DNA of 64,000 nucleotides from Cephalotus follicularis (lineage: Eukaryota; Streptophyta; Magnoliopsida; Oxalidales; Cephalotaceae). A model generated the notes under the pieces. The model had not been told where the DNA came from, did not search any database, and worked only from the letters and a program-made list of their open reading frames with translations. The stretch spans positions 1 to 64,000 of the forward strand of contig BDDD01000883.1 in NCBI GenBank assembly GCA_001972305.1. The letters run 5' to 3'. Positions 22,200 through 34,662 of this stretch are shown piece by piece; the stretch's first letter is position 1, and the number at the start of each line of letters is the position of its first letter. The position numbers and the translations under genes were made by a program.

Positions 22200-22690
22200 A
22201 TGGCAGACAGCACATTAATTTGGCATGTTTTATATTTTCTTAAGCGACATAATCCACGTTCTTTGAATGGTTGCGCATTGTACTCACGAGCATGAGAGTT
22301 GTTCATGTTATGACTGAGATACCTCCACATTAGAGATCAATGCATTTGACCAGCACAAGGCCGGGATGGCTAAGTGGTGGGACGACGATCATAGACCTTA
22401 ATACATGGCGAGTGTTTCCTTGATGCCAAACTGGGAAACGCTATGTATTTCTTCATAGACCTTATGTGCCGTGTTGATACAGCTTGAGCAGTTGTTTGGC
22501 ACACAGTCGTGGACTGATAAGGTAGTTTTGGACCAGTCTGGATCAAAACAATCTGTGATACCTATTCATTCTTCTGGAACAACCTCAGGGAGAGGTGGAT
22601 CAAGAGGATCCAGTTCCAAGGGCAAGGAGCCCATAAGGAAGAAAGAAAAGGAACCACTTCACGTGTTTGGGGATACCATTCATTAGAGGA
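22200..22690 (+). pseudogene. copia-B gag remnant
   Basis: An ATG at 22200 is followed by decayed gag. The first segment aligns with LRLALTSMKLAHVMTG of copia-2 (here LRIVLTSMRVVHVMTE-like in broken frame), and a C-terminal basic Ser/Gly-rich tail (SGRGGSRGSSSKGKEP) lies at 22590-22650. The zinc knuckle is not recognisable. Large parts of the capsid region are missing compared with copia-2. Confidence 0.7.
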
Positions 22691-25600
22691 TTAAAAAGCT
22701 TATTAAGGAGATATCCTGCTTCTGTGTGGGAAGTCAGTATACTGGAAGAGAAATTGAGAACAATTTCTTGCTTCCATTACAGATGGTGCCTCGGGGTTAG
22801 GTACCGTCATATTTTTATATTCCATCTAGTTTACAATGTAAGTTCAATTTGGGTTGTGTACTCAAGTTGTGAGACTAACATTTGTAACTCTTTGCAGGTT
22901 AAGAACTTTTGTTCTAAACTTTGATTAGCATATTCAATGTATATTTTATAAAGCTGAGAGCTTTTTGTTTATTACATGTGAATAGTGGCTATTATTTTCT
23001 GGTTATGTATCAGTCGGCACTGATTAACTAGATAATGAGTTTTTAAGTCTTAAATACTAATCAAACAATAACACCAGTTATTGATCAAGGAATTAATAAT
23101 AAAAGACTAAGAGAAATATGATATAAATCCTTCACAACCTTTTGCATTGTTGATTAGTTCATTCTAGCGAGCCTAGATAAACACGCTTGGTTAAGGATGG
23201 ACTTTTGGACATCCAGGACAGGGAGTCCCTTCCAACGTGTACATCATGTTTGATTAGTGTAATGACAAAATCTTCTTTTCTCCAAGACTGGAGAGAAGGT
23301 AGTGGACATATTGTAATATATCCGCACTGACATTTATGGTATAATGTCAGACAATGCACATGAAGGTTTTCACTACTTCATTACCTTCATACTGTGATTC
23401 GTCACGGTTTCGGTAAGCGTTTCGGGTGAAACACATATCTGAATCTTTTGAAAGAGTTAAGAGATTTAGATATGAAGTACAAATGCAAATGGGTAAACCC
23501 ATTAGAGCATTACGCTCTGATCGGGGAAGCGAATACCTGTCTACAGAATTCTTGGGTTTTCTGAGAGATAACGGAATTCTTTCTCAATGGATCCTTTCTG
23601 GAACACCATACTGTGATGATGTATCCAAACGGAGGAAATTGACATTCGTGAATATGTCAAATCGATTATGTCTTTTATTCATCTTCTTATCTCCTTCTGG
23701 GATTATGCGTTGCAGTGGCAGCGTATATCCTAATCCGGATTCCTATGAAATATGTCCCCTCCATATCTTTCAAGATTTTAAATAGGAGGAAACCCAACCT
23801 AAACCAAGAGAGTTAATGGTTGTCCAGGTTTTGTAAGAAGGAGAAAACCTTCTAAGCTGGAGGCACGACCTGATCGTTGCCGGTTTTGTGGGATATCCTA
23901 AGAAGTGCTTAGGATTTCATTTCAACCACCCTAACAAACAAATGATATTTGTTTCGCGTACCGTAAAATTCTTCGTAAGGGGAATACCTGTTTACAGGAA
24001 GCAGTGGGAGTAAGGTATAACTAAGTGAGTTACTACCTGGTGAAAGCCCACAAGACGATTAGGAATTAGAGGTTAAACCCTCTAAAGACAAGATTTGGGA
24101 AAGGATACCAACCTGAGAAGGGATCTCAGTAAGGCACTCCTCGTGAGAGGAGATGAGGCAAGATTTAAGCGTCTGAGAAATATGGTTTTCTCATGAAAGG
24201 CACTGATAAATCTAAAGTCATCGATGATGACGAGCCTGTCAGCTACAAAGGAAACAGTGAAGAGCACTGATTTCTACACATAGCTGGGAGTCATGAAATC
24301 CGAAATGGACGCCATATACGTCAACCGAGTATGGAACTTGGTTATTGCTCCCATGGGCAGGTAGCCCAATGGTTGCATATATATCTTCAAGAGGAAGATA
24401 AACGTTAATGGAAAAGGTTAAAACCTTTAAATCGTAATGATTAATTCCATTCAGATAATGCTTGTAATTGCCACTCGTTATGGATATAACCAATGGCACA
24501 AGGATGTCAACATGGCCTTCGTTAAAGGACTATCTTGAAGAGGACATCTTAATGTCCCAAACCCGAGGGGTTTACATCCAAGGAACAATATCACAGAGTG
24601 TGTGCAAGCTCCTAAGGTTTGTATATGACCTTATACAAGCATCTTGTAGCTGAAACATCTGTTTTTGATCTTTATCAAAACGATGCTATGCCTTAAGTCT
24701 ACCAAAATTAGGATATCCCAAATATTACTTTCTTAGTATTGTACATAGATAACATTCTACACATTGGTAATGCTGTAGGTATGTTATAGTACAATTAACC
24801 AAGAACTTCTCCAAAAGGATTTGGGAGAGACTTCCTATGTTTTAAGAATGAAGATCTTAAGAGTAGATCAAGTAGGTTGTTCGGACTTTCCCAAAGTCAG
24901 TACATCAGCAGGATGCTGATATAGTATGAACTTCTGAATTCCGCGTTTGGCTTACTGCCAATTAACCAAGGAATTCATCTTTCCAAGAGGATGTTGAAAG
25001 AGACGTCAGAGGAAAGTGTTGCATGAGTAGACTACCTTAAGCTTCGGCTATAGGCTACATCATGCAATATCATACTTAGTACTAGGCATGACATCGGACA
25101 AGCCTAAGGGTCTGGCTAGTCGATTATCAGTCCAATCCCTATCAGAGGCACTGGGAATTGTCAAAGAGATCTGAGGGTGACTCAGGATTTCTTTTTGACA
25201 TCTGGAGAAGATAGTGAATTGAATAAGAGTTTTGCTGACTCTGATTTCATCTGTGATCTAGATGATCACGACATCGTATCAGGATATGTGATTGTCCTGA
25301 AAGAAGGTGCTGTGTGAGTTGGAAGAGTCTACAATAGTGGGATACTGTTGACTCAACCATGAATAAGAGTATGTTATAACCTATGATACCAAAAAGGGTT
25401 GTTGTTTGGTAGCGGAAGTTCACTGCGGAACTTCATGTAGTTCCATCTATCGTTCGTCCAGTTGTGTAGAGTGACGACGATGGGGACATTTGCACAGGCT
25501 ATGGAACCCAGTCTCATTACCGCTCTAAACTTAAGCAACGGTATCATAATATTATATGATTCATGAAATCGTATATAGAGGAAACATTATCCTAGAGAGA

Positions 25601-25729
25601 TTTGCGACGTGAGCAAATTTTGGCAGACCCACTGACCAATGCCATGACCATTAGTAGTACTTGAGCGACAGCAAAAGTGCGATGGGCTTAGGCTAAAGGT
25701 CTTCGTGGCTTGAGGGCCAAGTGGGAGAA
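22691..25729 (+). pseudogene. copia-B pol remnant (PR, IN, RT, RNase H)
   Basis: Domains are in normal copia order but broken by many stops: protease trace near 22850-22900 (CETNICNSLQV, from D-SG-GTNICNSLQ); gag-pre-integrase near 23140-23240; integrase core at 23426-23650 (SESFERVKRFRYEVQ, LRSDRGSEYLSTEF, GILSQW..SGTP); RT at 24470-25080 (EEDILMSQ; VLYIDNIL replaces YVDD, so the second catalytic Asp is Asn; SRSSRL.GLSQSQYIS); RNase H at 25180-25640 and a DPLTNAM-like end. No function is possible. Confidence 0.85.
25716..25729 (+). promoter_or_regulatory. copia-B polypurine tract
   Basis: GGCCAAGTGGGAGAA immediately before the 3' LTR start at 25730, a common copia arrangement. Confidence 0.8.
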
Positions 25730-26726
25730 TGTTAGAGTAGGGGTGTCCCTGCATGCCACGAGGTGGCTCTGCATAAATTTATATGTATGTATGAGATACA
25801 CTCCTTAACTGGAGATATCTCTTTAAGCCGAAGAGCGGCTGCATGTATGTATATTACACTCTCTATTTATACAATCTGAATTCCTTTTCGTGTTTTATAG
25901 TGCATATTCAATCAAAAATGGCAACCCGCTATATGTATATCCCAAACCAACTTAAATGGATCGGGTGATCACCATGTCATCCGAGTACACATACAGTGCC
26001 CTATCGTTCGAGGGGTTGGATCTCATGCCTGAGAGGTTATGAGAATGAGATCCTTACTCCCTTCTGACAGAACGTTCCAAGTCATAGGTTCACTTTCTTA
26101 GGGCAATAGATGAACCGCAAAGACTTGCCGTATTCTGCTCCCGCCGTGTTCGCCACATTCCTGGCCGAGTCTCGCCGAGTCTCGGCCACCAGTGGCTTTG
26201 TTGGGTGTTTATCGTCCACATATGTCGCCGCCGGTCAATGACCCGTTGACCGGGTCTCACTGAGTCCGAACTCAGTGAGTCGCCGCCGCTGTTCACCACC
26301 GTCCGGGGCGATTCCGGGCATGTCTCCGCCACCAGTGAGCTGAGCAGATTTTTTGGAGTCCGTTGGTGTCTTGGTTGAAGTTTTCGTGGACTGGCCGGAA
26401 ACCGACAGTGGAGCCGGTAACGGGCAGTTGCTTCGGCAAGCGTGTAGCAACAAAGTGATGGAGCCGCCAACGTTGGTATGATTACTAATCATTTGTTTCC
26501 GCTATGTTTATTGTTTACCGAATTGGTTTCGGTTATTATGGATGTATGCTTGACTGTGATATTTGTTCGATTGAATATTAAACGGAGATCCTAGGCTAAT
26601 AGATTTTGGTAGTAAGATGTAATTGTGATCCTAGACTTGCGAGTCTTGGTATTTTTGAAAAATTAAAATTATACACACCTGCATCCTAGACCCAAAATCG
26701 ACCGGGACCCCTCCCGGGTTCCAACA
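25730..26726 (+). repeat. copia-B 3' LTR (internally deleted)
   Basis: 997 bp. It matches 18146-18563 and 20151-20735 of the 5' LTR and lacks 1,587 bp between. The break falls in a short CCCG/CCG identity. The copia-2 LTR is also about 2.5 kb, so the short form is the derived one. Confidence 0.9.
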
Positions 26727-26731
26727 CCATG
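26727..26731. repeat. copia-B TSD, right copy
   Basis: CCATG, identical to 18141-18145. Confidence 0.93.
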
Positions 26732-27240
26732 GCTTTAGTATTCTGCTCTCGATGATAGACGTTATGGTGTTCTTCATGTCCATATCCTCTAAACACCTGC
26801 AATTAAACAAATATTAGCACCAACATCATAGGTTAGTTTTAACAAAATGTACTTAAATTGATAGTTACTTACCCATTGGCACTGATATGCCGAATAGGCC
26901 TAGAATCAACCCCCTACGGGGGCAAGTTCGCCCCCCTACTAGCTCCCCTCATCCTTCGCTGATGGGAACCTGATTCAAAAACATGGTTACGTTTCACTGT
27001 AAACATATATTAACAAAATATAACAAAAAACTTTGATAATACGAAAAACAGTTTAAAGTCAAATATCGTGACATAACAAATTTCCTTACTAGCACTGGGA
27101 ACATCGATATCCAGCTCCCATAACCCTAACTCCATGGAGTCTGTCTTGGGATATGTAGATCCTAAGGGTGTGGTGGCATCTCCAGGAATAGAGGAACGCA
27201 TGACTCTCCGAGGTATATCTGCAAGAACTCACGTTAATTA
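26732..27240 (-). pseudogene. CACTA second gene, 5' exons
   Basis: Minus strand. An exon near 27200-27080 (RSSIPGDATTPLGS) is followed by one near 26975-26870 with an Arg/Gly-rich stretch and VDSRPIRHISANG, which has a TAG inside it. An exon at about 26805-26732 (EDMDMKNTITSIIESRILKP) then continues directly into 18145 once copia-B is removed. The Gly/Arg-rich N-terminal part is normal for Transposase_24 proteins. Exon borders are judged from GT/AG and frame only. Confidence 0.65.
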
Positions 27241-27561
27241 AAAACGATACAAACTACATTCAGTTGGCCTACTATATATTATCAAATTACAATGTTGTGT
27301 CACATTAGAACATTAAGAATACTATTGCAAACAGTACTTACTACATATACTACACTATTAACTTACAGTTTCATCTATGCTATCAATATCCATGTCGTCC
27401 TGACTATCGGAATCATATTCCATCACTTTGTCCTCCTCATCCATGTCAGAAACATCATCTTCCTATTCATCTTCCTCATCATCTTTATTGTCATGGTTTT
27501 ACGTAGGATCTCTTATTCGAACATCTGGAGGCAATACTACCTCCTCCCATTCCCCATCTCA

Positions 27562-29108
27562 TCAAAGGAAATCTTCACTTTCAGGTCCTAAATCAGCTGC
27601 AATTGACCGCAGTGGACTGGTAGCGACATCTTCTTGCAATGTCATATCCATACCCAAATCGTCGCCATCTTCTTCTTCATAATCAGGAAGGGTGTAGGAC
27701 TTTCTAGGTTTCGTTTTTATCATAGTCACCCACCCTTTGTACCTATGATCATTGGAAACGCTGGGTGCGTTGAACACCTGCACATCTTGACTTGCTAGCA
27801 TGAACGAATCATATGTGGGGATTTCCTTTTCTGGGTTCAGACGAACAATCCCAAACTCATCCACTCGGGTACCTCTCTCCAAAGTGTCAACCCAATCACA
27901 CTTGAATAAAACAACTTTGTTGTTTTTTCCATAGAAATCGAGCTCCACGATGTCGACTAAGGCTCCATAGAAGTCACTGCAACTGTCATTCCAAGTGCTT
28001 CCCTTTATCATTACACCCCAATTTTGAGTTATTGAGGTCATCGATGCATATTTTGTGTGAAACTTGTACCCGTTGACGACATACCCCTTCCACGACCTCA
28101 CTTTTGTAACAAGTGCACTTGTTAAATTTCGTAGACGTGCGTCAACTTCCTTGTCGTGCTTAACCTATTGAGTGTGCAATGTACACACGTAACATAGAAA
28201 TCAACATCAAATTTTAAAAATCATGAAACTTATAAACGCTTTGTAGACATATTCCGGCATTACTTACACGGCTTTGAAACCATTTCACAAAGTGTGCATC
28301 GCATTCTTCTTCTATTTGTTTGGGGGTAATGTTAGGGTTTAATTCGGTGACCAGTTGTTCGTACTCACTACAACAAAGAATATAAGTAAGATACGTTCAA
28401 ATTGCACAATTCATATGCATAGAGTTTAAACTTAGTACAATGTATATGTATACTTACTCAACCAGAGGGCTGACTTCATTGCAGATCAGCAGGATGTACA
28501 AATATGCGGCCTCGTATTATTGGTCTATCATATGTATGTTCTCTGTCTTACTCATTGCTTTACCGGGATGAGTAAATATGGATAGCAATCCATTACTTGC
28601 AACGGCGCCCCCATTCTAGTTTCTCTCGGGTCTATTAAGCCTCGTCAGGATATCAGGTTCGAAATAATACGAACAAAACGTTGTCAACTCACGAACGATG
28701 TATGCCTCGGTGATCGACCCCGCAACACAAGCTTTGTTCTTGACTATCGTCTTTAGATCAAATAGCTCTCTGCAATTAAATATGTAATTATAATGCATGA
28801 CAAATAGATGAACATTTTCAGAAAGAGAAACAACGAGTAACTGTACCTCTCAATGGGATGCAGCCATGTATTCTGAACCGGCCCACATACTTTCGCTTCG
28901 TAAGGTAGGTGGATGAGAAGATGTTCCATCGAATCAAAAAATGATGGAGGAAATATCTTCTCCATTTTGCAAATTGTTTGCACAATGTTACTCTGGAGCA
29001 AGTCCATCTTTGTAGCACTGTTGGATGTTGAGCATATATTTTGGAAAAAATCACTGACCTGGGCCAACACCTCCATGATATTTCACGGTAGGAACTCAGA
29101 AAATGCAA
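27562..29108 (-). pseudogene. CACTA TNP2-type transposase, C-terminal exons (DUF4218, DUF4216)
   Basis: From 29108: the DUF4218 region with FPPSFFDSMEHLLIHLPYEA and W.HPIERY, an intron, an exon at 28768-28500 (ELFDLKTIVKNKA..GSI.EAY, FNRPERN-like end with a stop), a short exon near 28370-28262 (EYEQLVTELNP), and a DUF4216 exon at 28110-27562 (NGYKFHTK, DFYGALVDIVELDFYG, VVLFKCDWVD, acidic tail). This is the usual architecture downstream of Transposase_21 in plant CACTA elements. Stops near 29092 and 28616 show decay. Confidence 0.85.
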
Positions 29109-29121
29109 TCAGAAGAAGCCT

Positions 29122-31116
29122 CTACATGAAGACATGGCAATCATGGCTCTTCAATCCCGAAACCTTACACTCTGAAACATTCACACACCAACATATGTTT
29201 GAGGCGTATCCATCCGGAAACCTGATCTTTGTCATCCATTCACAAACTTGTTTGACCTGTTCACTGTTTAATGAATATTTTGCTGGTGGCAATATGAACC
29301 GCCCATCCACCTCTTCTGCATACAGTTCAGGTCTTATTCTCAACTCTTTCAGATCAAGTCCAGCTTGTACGTGGTCCTTGGATTTTCCCTTCACATTCAT
29401 GACCATGTTGAAGATATTTTCAAACATATTCTTCTCGATGTGCATGATGTCCAGCTTGTGTCTAACTAGTACTTTACTCCAATAAGGAAGTTCGTAAAAG
29501 ATACTTCGCTTAGTCCAATTGTGTACTCTCCCAAACCCAAGAATCTTACTAGTTGGTACACCTTTTCCAAACACAACTTCATTCCACTCGGGGAGTTGAT
29601 TCTCTACCTCTTCCCCTGATAACCTCTCCATACCCAACTCGGTCACCCATCGACCCTTCAAGAAATTTTTATTGTCTCTTCTAAACTGGTGGTCTGCGGG
29701 AAACAACTGACGATGATAGTCAAACCACGAACATTTCTGATTATGCTTCAATCTAAAACCCTTGGTCTGACCCATGCAGTAGGGGCATGCCAAATGACTA
29801 TGAGTACTCCAGCCTGATAGCATTCCATAGGCAGGAAAGTCACTAATCATCCACATTAAATCTGCCCTCATCTGAAAGTTCTTCTTGCACGATGCATCAT
29901 AGGTTTCAACTCCACTTTCCCACAACATCTTCAACTCGTCAACGAGTGGACGTAAAAACACATCAATATATTTTCCTGGGCTTTTTGGACCAGGTATAAT
30001 CAAGGATAAGAACATGAATGGCTTCGTCATACATAACCAAGGTGGAAAATTGTACGGGAAAACAAAAATAGACCAGCAAGAGTAAACAGTACTACTAACC
30101 CCAAAAGGACAAAACCCATTTGTTGCTATTCCTATTCTAACATTGCCAACCTCTGCAGCAAATGATGGAAAAGTAATATCAAAGTGCTTCCAAGCTTCAC
30201 CGTCAACCGGATGTACCATTCCCACTTCGTCACCATCGTTATCCTTCCTCTTCTTACTATGCCACCTCATATCAGCAGATGTTTTGTCTGATTGAAACAA
30301 CCTCTAAAGTCTTGGTACCACTGGAAAGTGAAGCAAAACCTTGTAAGGTACCTGTTTCTTTCTCTTTCTGCCACCGCTAGGTTTGAATCTATGATGATTA
30401 CATGTTGGACACTTTGTAGCAGACTTGTGCTGATGTCCGTAATACAACATACAATCATTGACACATGCATCTATCTTTTTGTAGCCTAATCCCAATGTCT
30501 TCATAATTTGTTTCAGCTTGTAATAAGACTCCGGCAACTTTTCATCCTCGGGCATTCTGCTCTTAACGATCTGAAGAATTTCCTTGGCCCCTTAGTTAGG
30601 AATCCCATACTTGGACTTGACATTCATGAGTCGCGTCATCATAGACAGCTTGGTTTATTTTTTACAGTCATTCCACAATGGTTCCTCCGCATCCTTAAGC
30701 AGGTCATAGAACTTCTTTGAAATGGGATTCAAAAGTTCTTCGGCCGTCTCGTCATGTTCCCCAGTGTCAAACTCGAACCCCCCAACATCCATTACGAGAT
30801 CAACAAAAGGATTGCTCGAACCCAAGGGGTCTGGCTGCTCCACTGCAGCCCAACAACGTTCCCTCCTTTCCCCATGTTGATCCCACAACGTGTAATGGGG
30901 GGTGAAACCCTTCTTCAACAAATGTAACCGCACTTCAGATCGAGTACCAAACACCCTTAACTTGTAACGGCTACAAGGACATTTTATCATACTATTCCAG
31001 ACAAAATATTGGTTTGAACATGCAAAATCTAAGAAAGCGAGCACACCCCTGTTAAATTCCTCCGTTAGTAGCCCCCGGACAACCCGCCTACTCATCCAAA
31101 TCCTGTTTACATACAT
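29122..31116 (-). pseudogene. CACTA TNP2-type transposase, core (Transposase_21)
   Basis: One reading frame runs from 31116 to 29122 and on to about 28850. It begins with the transposase-associated domain (FACSNQYFVWNSMIKCPC..CKLR-like), passes a CNDCMLYYG and C.TC zinc-like pair, and enters the Transposase_21 core (SKKR..DG, HPVDGEAWKHFD, GIATNGFCPFG, CPYCMGQT, LDIMHIEKNMFENIFN, GLKSHDCHVFM). In-frame stops lie at about 30655, 30593, 30304, 29122 and 29092, so the protein is broken, but the rest is well kept. The protein normally cuts and joins the CACTA ends. It is read from the right terminus inward. Confidence 0.92.
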
Positions 31117-32339
31117 TTTTTCTACAATTAGGGTAGAAGATTGTTAGATTCAAGTATACTTTTCTCAATATGCATTGACTGAAGTGTATCTCACCACGTA
31201 ACTCTAAAAGGTATGGCCCTATCCCATTCCCGACTACGTACCTCCACTAATATCGCTATCCCGCGTGCATAGTTCACTCCAAGAAAATTTTGGCAGCATC
31301 TCCCCATGGTTCATGAAATACACAAATTAAACTGAATTGATCTGTTTAATTATGTATCCGAGGAACATGTTTAAGGAGTGTAACCAAAACTTTCTTGAAG
31401 AAAACTATGTACACAAAATAACGATATATCCTACAGTGGATGTACGTATGCGAGAACTGTCCGAACTAGATAAATCATGATTCACTCCTATTGAACGAAC
31501 CATGAACAGGAATCTAAGGTTTCTCTCGACTTTAATCATAATAGGTAATTGAATTCTGTATACAGTACATATAATATATTATATATTTATGTACACAATA
31601 ATACATACATTATAATTTATATAAAACAACAAGTATATATATTTTAGCGATATGAACTTTATAATCAATATATCCCACATGATTTTAGAAATATGCCATT
31701 TTGACCATTTTGGACAACAAGTTATTTGAAGTGTTGTTTACAACAGGGCACTCATCAATGAGATTGAGAGCTTTGTGATAGTGGCATAATTGTATTGGAT
31801 GCGAAATATTTTAGTCATGGCTATTTCAGTTGTTGAAAGATAATCTAAATAGGAGGACCGATCTTCTTCATGTGAAATAGGACTCGGTTGTGATTATCAT
31901 CGACTATGGAATGGTCATCCATTGGTCCCTATTATAAATTTTATATATATATCTGTGTGTATGTGTGTGTGTGTGTGTGTAAATATTTATATATCTATAC
32001 AAATAATAAAATAGTATATATAACAAAAAAAAATGGAGGTTATATCTAGATTGACATAGCTAGAATCGAAGATTGGTGTGAGAGCTTGCGATCGATCGGT
32101 GCGATGCTTGGACACGATCTGGTGTGATAGAGAGAGCGATGGGGAGGAGAAAGAGCAAGCAGAGAGAGAGAGAGCGGTGGGGAGGAGAGTAGGCACACAC
32201 ACACACACACACAGAGCGGCGGTGAGAGAGGAAGAGAGAAGAGAGAGATAGTAGAGAGCGGTGGGAGGAAGAGAGAGTGAGAAAAAGAGAGAAAGAAAAG
32301 AGAGGACAAAAAAGTAAAGTGCTGGGTTTAGGTATAGGG
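31117..32339. other. CACTA 5' flank with simple repeats
   Basis: No gene. It holds an AT-rich part (31550-31660), a (GT)n run at about 31956-31980, a GA-rich tract on the plus strand at 32125-32310 and (CA)n at about 32192-32211. Overlapping open frames on the minus strand (31987-32557) are Ser/Leu-rich translations of the tract and show no domain. Confidence 0.7.
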
Positions 32340-32516
32340 TACGGCGAGGGCATGGCGAGGGCAAGAAGTGCCCTCGCTGTGTATTTTAAATTGGCGAGGG
32401 TACAAGTGCCCCCGCCACGCCGGTTTTTAAAATAAAAAATAAAAAACCGCTCAACGGCGACGGGATCGTTATGCCATCGCCATTTGCCCTCGTCGTTGCC
32501 CTGTTTTCTTATAGTG
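32340..32516. repeat. CACTA right subterminal repeats and terminus
   Basis: GGCGAGGGCA-type motifs on both strands (e.g. CGGCGAGGGCATGGCGAGGGC at the start, CCATCGCC and GCCCTCG near the end), leading into the terminal inverted repeat at 32490-32516. Confidence 0.85.
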
Positions 32517-32907
32517 TTTGTATTTTTATTTTTCCTTTTTTCGTGTTTTTCTAACAATTCTAACTTAGTTTAATTAGAGTGCATCATAAACTTTAACAAC
32601 CCTCTAACTTCATTACATAAACTTTAACAAACTCTAACTTAGTTTAATTAGTTTTAATTTCTGCTTTGCTTTGTGTTCGGTGTTCATTAACATTTTCCGT
32701 TATCTAACCTTAGGTTTTCTTCCATGCTTTAAGTTTGTATTCTACGTTCGTTAACGTTTCATTTAATATATGCCTGATTGGGTGTGTGGTCACAATAATC
32801 GCTCAGAAAGAATCAACCCACCTATTGCAACAATGGCTGCCGCGAGCCCAATTCAAACTCTTTGCGATAGATTCTATCCCACAAGGACAGCGTAACCATC
32901 CAGTATC

Positions 32908-34120
32908 TTGTTGCCTGCACCTCAAGGGAATAATTTTGACTTAAAATCAAAGTTCATTAGCATGCTCCCGCACTTTCTTGGATTACCCAATGAGAATGCA
33001 TGTCTCTTCCTTCGTGAGTTCGAGGAGGTATGCACCGTCATGAAACTTCAGCAACTATCTGACGATGATATCAAGTTGCGATTCATTAACTTTGCTCTTA
33101 AAGATGGAGCTAAAAAGTGGCTCTACAGTCTCCCCACTAATTCCATCTCTACATGGGATCAGTTCACAATCTCGTTCCTAAAGAAATTCTTTCCTATTCA
33201 TAAAACCATTAAGGTTAGGAACGACATTCTCCAGTTTTGACAAAGACCAAACGAATCATTTTCTCGATGTATGGAACGATTCAAAGACGTTCTCTTAGAG
33301 TGTCCTCATTATGGTTTGAACAAGTGGCATTTGTGCCAAATCATCTACGAAGGCATCGACTATCAAACCAAGCAATTGGTTGAGTCGATGTGTCCTGATG
33401 GGTTCAACTCGTATACTGATGAAAACGAGGCTTGGAAGTTCCTTCTAGATTTGGGTGAGCAAACTAGGGAGTGGGAGTCCATTTAACTTTAGGAGAGAGG
33501 TTTATTGAATAAAGGGTATGTTGTCGAGGGAGTGGTTTCCTTAGAGGCACAATTAGATAGTCGTTTCAAGATATTAGAGTCATTAATTAGGGGTTCCGCG
33601 CAAGTAAATCACATCGACCAAAGCGCCCCTATGCGTTCATGGTGTCAGTCTCTGAATCATGTCGTTGAAGAATGCAAACAATTCATTGAAAATCAATACT
33701 CTCCTGAGAATGTGTCCGCAATGAATCAATACAACCCGTATAGTAACACTTATAATCCGGCTTGGCAAAATCATCCAAAATTCTCATGGAGTCAAGGGCA
33801 TAACCAAAGAGGACCATCGAATTTTTCTGGTCAAGCATCAAATTTTTCTGGTCAATTGTCACACTTTTCTGGGCAACCTTCAAGCTTCTATGGCCAGTAT
33901 GCACCACACAGACCTTTCAAAGGTTCCCACAGTCTTCAACCAATGTCCAACCATCCTTCTCACAAAATCAATTCCAAAATCAACAATCACCTGGATTGTT
34001 GAACCAAAGCGAAGATATGTCTAGGATTTCTTCGTTAGAATAGAACATAGAGCTTCTCATGAGCACTGTGATGACTATCCAGCACAACATAGAGAAGCAA
34101 ATCTCTCAGCTAGCATATGC
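32908..34120 (+). pseudogene. Athila-type gag
   Basis: The capsid domain is clear: FLGLPNENACLFLREFEEVC, LKDGAKKWLYSLP, SWDQF-like TWDQFTISFLKKFFP and, after a TGA near 33238, QRPNESF.R.MERFKD and CPHYGL. A second stop lies at 33484. The C-terminal part (33505-34002) has a Gln/Asn/Ser-rich tail with four short peptide repeats of the form NFSGQ at about 33819-33895, then a stop. This is typical of the Athila/Tat group (large gag, no obvious zinc knuckle). It would form the particle coat. Three stops break it. Confidence 0.85.
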
Positions 34121-34149
34121 ATTGCATACAAGAGAAAAAGGGAAGATGC

Positions 34150-34662
34150 CTTCCTAAGCTGAATCGAATCCTAGGACGACAATGATTTAGCCCGCTCGTA
34201 TCCAACCGCAATCCAATCCGCAATGCTCATCTTCTTTCGGCCCATCGGACCAACCATTTGCCTTGCGAAGTGGAAGTGAGTACCAACCAACGGATAAATC
34301 AGAAAATTCGAGCGAGCAGTGGGTTGAGTAATTTGCGCATGAAAAATTAAAAGAACTGTTGGTTGACTCCTTTACGCAACCAACAAATTCAAGCGCACAA
34401 GAAAAAGTTAAGGAAGAGAAAGAAGAAGAGAAAAAGGAACAACCAGTGGAGATATTCAATCACTCATATGACCCCCCAATTCCTTTTCCAACGAGATTTA
34501 ATAAGACAGCCCCCGCAATGGAAAAGATCATCAATACGTTTAAACAAGTTCAAATCAATATTCCATTGCTAGAAGCTATTGAGCAGGTGCCCTCTTACGC
34601 AAAAGTCCTAAAAGACTTATGCACAAAAAAAGAGGATCCTTCAAACACCGAAAAAGGCTTTC
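34150..34662 (+). pseudogene. Athila-type gag-protease linker
   Basis: Frames at 34359-34715 and neighbours encode a charged linker (EKVKEEKEEEKKEQ) followed by PIPFPTRFNK and a FKQVQINIPLLEAIEQVPSYAKVLKDLCTKK segment, which in Athila/Tat polyproteins stands just before the protease. A one-base shift separates it from the protease frame starting about 34663. Confidence 0.75.

Larger units (their letters stand above)
18146..26726 (+). mobile_element. copia-B: Ty1/copia retrotransposon in a CACTA exon
   Basis: An 8.6-kb plus-strand element with TG...CA LTRs, a PBS for initiator-Met tRNA, decayed gag-pol, the polypurine tract GTGGGAGAA and a perfect TSD CCATG. Removing it with one TSD copy restores a continuous CACTA exon on the minus strand. 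Its LTRs and gag-pol are related to copia-2. It is heavily mutated in every domain. Confidence 0.93.
16354..32516 (-). mobile_element. CACTA (En/Spm) transposon, carrying copia-B
   Basis: Termini are CACTACTAAAAAATAGG at 16354 and ...TTTTCTTATAGTG at 32516. The inverted right end reads CACTATAAGAAAACAGGGC, then both ends have CGGCGAGGGC or CGACGAGGGC. Genes, both minus strand, are a TNP2-type transposase and a second gene with a Transposase_24 (Ptta/En/Spm) domain. Length is 16.2 kb, or about 7.6 kb without copia-B. The usual 3-bp TSD is not seen (GTA on the left, TTT on the right), and the right flank is not copia-2 LTR but Athila 5' UTR. Confidence 0.9.

Noticed and set aside
31987-32557. 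Three overlapping Ser/Leu-rich frames on the minus strand
   Set aside because: They translate GA/GT simple repeats and run through the CACTA terminus.
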